The notes under the pieces: generated by a model
Told to the model about the DNA's origin: nothing
Seen by the model: only the letters and a program-made list of their open reading frames with translations
The model's database searches: none
Translations under genes and position numbers: made by a program
Assembly (NCBI GenBank): GCA_002705575.1
Contig: PAHI01000027.1
Span: 1 to 8,556, forward strand
Source: Fidelibacterota bacterium
Lineage (GTDB): Bacteria; Marinisomatota; Marinisomatia; SCGC-AAA003-L08; GCA-002719095
Direction: 5' to 3'
Length of the DNA stretch: 8,556 nucleotides
Shown here: positions 6,680 through 8,556 of the stretch, piece after piece
Layout of the letters: each line of letters opens with the position of its first letter
Numbering within the stretch: the first letter of the stretch is position 1

Positions 6680-8306
6680 AAAATTTCCAATCCATTACTT
6701 CAATTTGTGAATGTTTTGCAATATTTAAAGATTGAAAATCTTTTGTTGGTAAAACTCTTATTTTTTTACCATTCACAATCAAGTCTATTGGCATTTTAAA
6801 ATTATCATTCACATTCTCCCATTTATATAAATACTCTGAATCTGTTTGTAAAAAAACTAAATGAGGCTGTTTTGGAGAGTAAAAATATTGTTGAGCAAAG
6901 TACCAATAATCTTTACCAGTTTTATCTTTCACTTTTTCGAAAAAATCTGTTGTATTTGCAAATCCTTTTGCATTGTCGACCATAAATTCTTTTAAAATTT
7001 CAAACCATATTTTATCATTATTTATGACGCTTCTTAAAGTATGCATTACCCATGCACCTTTCATATAAGTATCCCCATGAAGTGCCCAATGATTTTCATT
7101 CTCATTACCAACAATAGGAATTTCATTGGCAATTCTATTTTTAATTGTGTTAAGATAGTGAATGCCTACTTCATAACTTTGAAATTTATCTTCAAAATAA
7201 ATAGACTCTGAATATACTTGTAAGCCTTCATGAATCCAGATATGTGTAGGATCAGAGGCAGTAACACTGTTACCAAACCATTCATGACCAGTTTCATGTA
7301 TTATTAAAGGATCAATAACACCATACATTGGCCAGCTTTTACTTCTGACGCCATTGTACATGCTAAATCCGTTACCGTACGTTACCGCTGATTGGTGTTC
7401 CATTCCAAGGTAAGGAACTTCAATAAGTTTATATCCATCTTCATACCATTGATAATCGCCAAAATATTTCTCATAAAATCTTATTACCTCTTTTGATTGT
7501 GGAAAGAAATTGGAAGCCAATTCTTTATTATAATCTAAAACGTAGTGATTCATAAAATGTGTTTGGTTATCTTTTATAAATGTATCTTGAACTGCTACAT
7601 AATTCCCTATTTGAACTGATATGTTATAATTATTTATTGGATTAGTAACAAACCATTCATAAGCGGTTTTATCACCTAAATTTTGGACACTTCTTAATTT
7701 GCCATTCCCAACTGCAACTAAATTTGAAGGAACTGTATAAACCATTCTTACACTATCTCCCTCAGCAGTTATATGGTCTTTATTTGGCCACCAAATTCTT
7801 GCACCTTCACCTTCACATGAAACAGCAATCCAATCGCGTCCATCTTTGTCTTTTGACCAGGTAAATCCTCCAGCCCAAGGGGGGTTGTCTGCGCCTTGAG
7901 GAATTCCATTATAAAAAACAGTAAAATCAAACATAATACCTTTTTCTATGGTTGTTGTAAAATCAATCAATACTGCATCAAGCTCTCTTGAAAATGATAG
8001 ATTTTGATTTTTGTGGGTTATTTTTTTGATATTTAAATTTTCAGCTAAATCAATCTGTAATTTATTTAAATCTCTCATACTCTCAGCTTTGATTGTTACA
8101 AAGCCCTCTAATGATTTGTTTTCAATATCGAAATCAATATTTATGTCATAAAATGATACCCTATATGATGAACGATTTTCATTTAAATTACCTATTAATA
8201 AGTTATTTGGTGTTAGTTCAGGTAAATTATATTGATTTCCATGAGGCCTATTTTCTTGGCAGTACAAAAAAGTCAATATTAATAAACTAAAAATTATTTT
8301 TTTCAT
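6654..8306 (-). CDS. Secreted M1-family zinc metallopeptidase (aminopeptidase-like)
   Basis: 550 residues from the ATG at 8306. A signal peptide (MKKIIFSLLILTFLYC, then Q17) precedes the N-terminal beta domain (about 45-240). The catalytic domain holds the zinc motif H337-E338-T-G-H341 and the third ligand E360, exactly 18 residues later (gluzincin HExxH-x18-E). A GMEHQ motif (301-305) stands where classical M1 enzymes have GAMEN and keeps its glutamate E303. Y414 in TYMKGAW fits the transition-state tyrosine. It should cleave amino-terminal residues from peptides in the periplasm or outside the cell. The large C-terminal helical domain of PepN/ERAP proteins is absent; only about 70 residues follow the catalytic region. 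A cysteine at position 16 lacks a good lipobox (FLYC), so it is probably not a lipoprotein. The gene overlaps the small membrane protein by 20 bases and the Wzi-like gene by 26. No direct link to polysaccharide export is known to me. Confidence 0.93.
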   Translation of the reverse strand: MKKIIFSLLILTFLYCQENRPHGNQYNLPELTPNNLLIGNLNENRSSYRVSFYDINIDFDIENKSLEGFVTIKAESMRDLNKLQIDLAENLNIKKITHKNQNLSFSRELDAVLIDFTTTIEKGIMFDFTVFYNGIPQGADNPPWAGGFTWSKDKDGRDWIAVSCEGEGARIWWPNKDHITAEGDSVRMVYTVPSNLVAVGNGKLRSVQNLGDKTAYEWFVTNPINNYNISVQIGNYVAVQDTFIKDNQTHFMNHYVLDYNKELASNFFPQSKEVIRFYEKYFGDYQWYEDGYKLIEVPYLGMEHQSAVTYGNGFSMYNGVRSKSWPMYGVIDPLIIHETGHEWFGNSVTASDPTHIWIHEGLQVYSESIYFEDKFQSYEVGIHYLNTIKNRIANEIPIVGNENENHWALHGDTYMKGAWVMHTLRSVINNDKIWFEILKEFMVDNAKGFANTTDFFEKVKDKTGKDYWYFAQQYFYSPKQPHLVFLQTDSEYLYKWENVNDNFKMPIDLIVNGKKIRVLPTKDFQSLNIAKHSQIEVMDWKFYVKPIEKN

Positions 8307-8487
8307 AATAAGTCCTTGTTTTAAAAACATTATTAGCAAAAATGATATAGTATAAAATAATACAAAAAAGGAACCACAGAACGATAGCAAATGCTTCTTT
8401 GATTAGAAATAAAATGTAGACAATAGCTAAATAAATAATCCATTTTACCCATTTTGGTTGGGACCATAATCTTAATAGAGAGTTCAT
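8287..8487 (-). CDS. Small two-helix membrane protein of unknown function
   Basis: 66 residues that I do not recognise as any named family. A short basic N-terminus (R6, K12, K15) is followed by two hydrophobic segments, about 13-29 (WVKWIIYLAIVYILFLI) and 32-51 (AFAIVLWFLFCIILYYIIFA), separated only by K30-E31. A polar, basic tail follows (K56, R58, K63). The pattern suggests a helical hairpin in the inner membrane with both ends in the cytoplasm. Two things support it as a real gene: its ATG shares a base with the stop of the upstream frame (TAATG), and its 3' end overlaps the peptidase start by 20 bases, like the other tight junctions of this operon. It ends in TAG. Only a weak AAAAGAA precedes the start, so reinitiation after the upstream gene is likely. 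It could be an accessory subunit or chaperone for a neighbour; nothing in the sequence decides. Confidence 0.65.
   Translation of the reverse strand: MNSLLRLWSQPKWVKWIIYLAIVYILFLIKEAFAIVLWFLFCIILYYIIFANNVFKTRTYYEKNNF
8313..8317 (-). promoter_or_regulatory. Shine-Dalgarno site fixing the start of the M1 peptidase gene
   Basis: On the minus strand AAGGA lies six bases before the ATG at 8306, and the following codons encode a clean signal peptide. The reading frame stays open upstream to an ATG at 8390. Those 28 extra codons overlap the small membrane-protein gene in another frame, and would add a second hydrophobic stretch before the signal peptide. The 8306 start is therefore preferred. Confidence 0.75.
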
Positions 8488-8556
8488 TATTTAAATTCTT
8501 TTAAGTAACTATAATATTTCATTGATTCATTATAAATAGAATCATATTTATTCTCA
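8487..8556 (-). CDS. C-terminal end of an unidentified gene
   Basis: Reading inward from the right edge on the minus strand, one frame is open for 22 codons and then stops. The tail reads ENKYDSIYNESMKYYSYLKE followed by F-K and TAA. The stop TAA (8489-8487) shares its last base with the ATG of the small membrane-protein gene, a classic translational-coupling junction, which is the main reason to call this a real gene end. The residues are polar and helix-prone. They are too few to identify a family. The gene probably heads, or lies within, the minus-strand operon that continues out of the window. Confidence 0.5.
   Translation of the reverse strand, partial: ENKYDSIYNESMKYYSYLKEFK

Noticed and set aside
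8093..8290. A 65-codon plus-strand open frame opposite the M1 peptidase N-terminus
   Set aside because: It is antisense to a well-supported gene, and the predicted protein has no recognisable features.
8307..8390. A 28-codon N-terminal extension of the M1 peptidase starting at 8390
   Set aside because: The start at 8306 has an AAGGA site six bases upstream and begins a normal signal peptide. The extension overlaps the small membrane-protein gene in another frame and would bury the signal peptide behind a second hydrophobic stretch.
1..8556. CRISPR arrays, insertion sequences, tRNA/rRNA genes, phage genes, or a new defence system
   Set aside because: No regularly spaced repeats, transposase-like genes, terminal inverted repeats or RNA-gene signatures were seen, and almost every base is accounted for by recognisable metabolic or envelope genes.

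Overview
The window is an AT-rich, almost fully coding piece of bacterial chromosome (roughly 30% G+C by eye). It comes from a Gram-negative organism: it encodes a Wza-like polysaccharide export protein, a Wzi-like outer-membrane barrel protein and enzymes for heptose precursors. All three predicted exported proteins have a glutamine directly after the likely signal-peptidase site. This 'Q-rule' was described for Bacteroidetes and points to Bacteroidota or a related FCB lineage such as the marine Marinimicrobia (SAR406). That assignment is inference; no rRNA or other marker gene is present.

Plus strand, 1-5440: a run of co-directional genes. It opens with the C-terminal end of a sugar-nucleotide epimerase/dehydratase. 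Next is an RmlB-like NAD-dependent 4,6-dehydratase (8-base overlap), then a Wza-type export protein with about five SLBB repeats (after a 37-base gap between stop and start, or 39 bases from 1259 to 1297). These are followed by a 2,3-BPG-dependent phosphoglycerate mutase (gpmA, 20-base gap), a PfkB-family heptose-7-phosphate kinase (HldA type) and sedoheptulose-7-phosphate isomerase (gmhA). The last three genes are joined by ATGA stop/start overlaps.

Minus strand, 8556-5435: a second operon entering from the right edge. It starts with the last 22 codons of an unknown gene. A 66-residue two-helix membrane protein follows (TAATG overlap), then a secreted M1-family zinc metallopeptidase (20-base overlap) and a Wzi-like protein (26-base overlap). 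The two operons converge, and the last genes overlap by six bases in a palindromic TTATAA that gives a stop codon on each strand.

Together this looks like part of a surface-polysaccharide locus. The SDR enzymes make a modified sugar nucleotide, GmhA and the kinase start activated-heptose synthesis, the SLBB protein exports the polymer, and the Wzi-like protein may hold it at the cell surface. The later heptose enzymes (GmhB, HldC, HldD), the Wzc-like kinase, the polymerase/flippase and the glycosyltransferases are not in the window. I see no RNA genes, mobile elements, CRISPR arrays, convincing terminators or any clearly new system. The least-explained items are the small membrane protein and the placement of a glycolytic gpmA inside the heptose operon.
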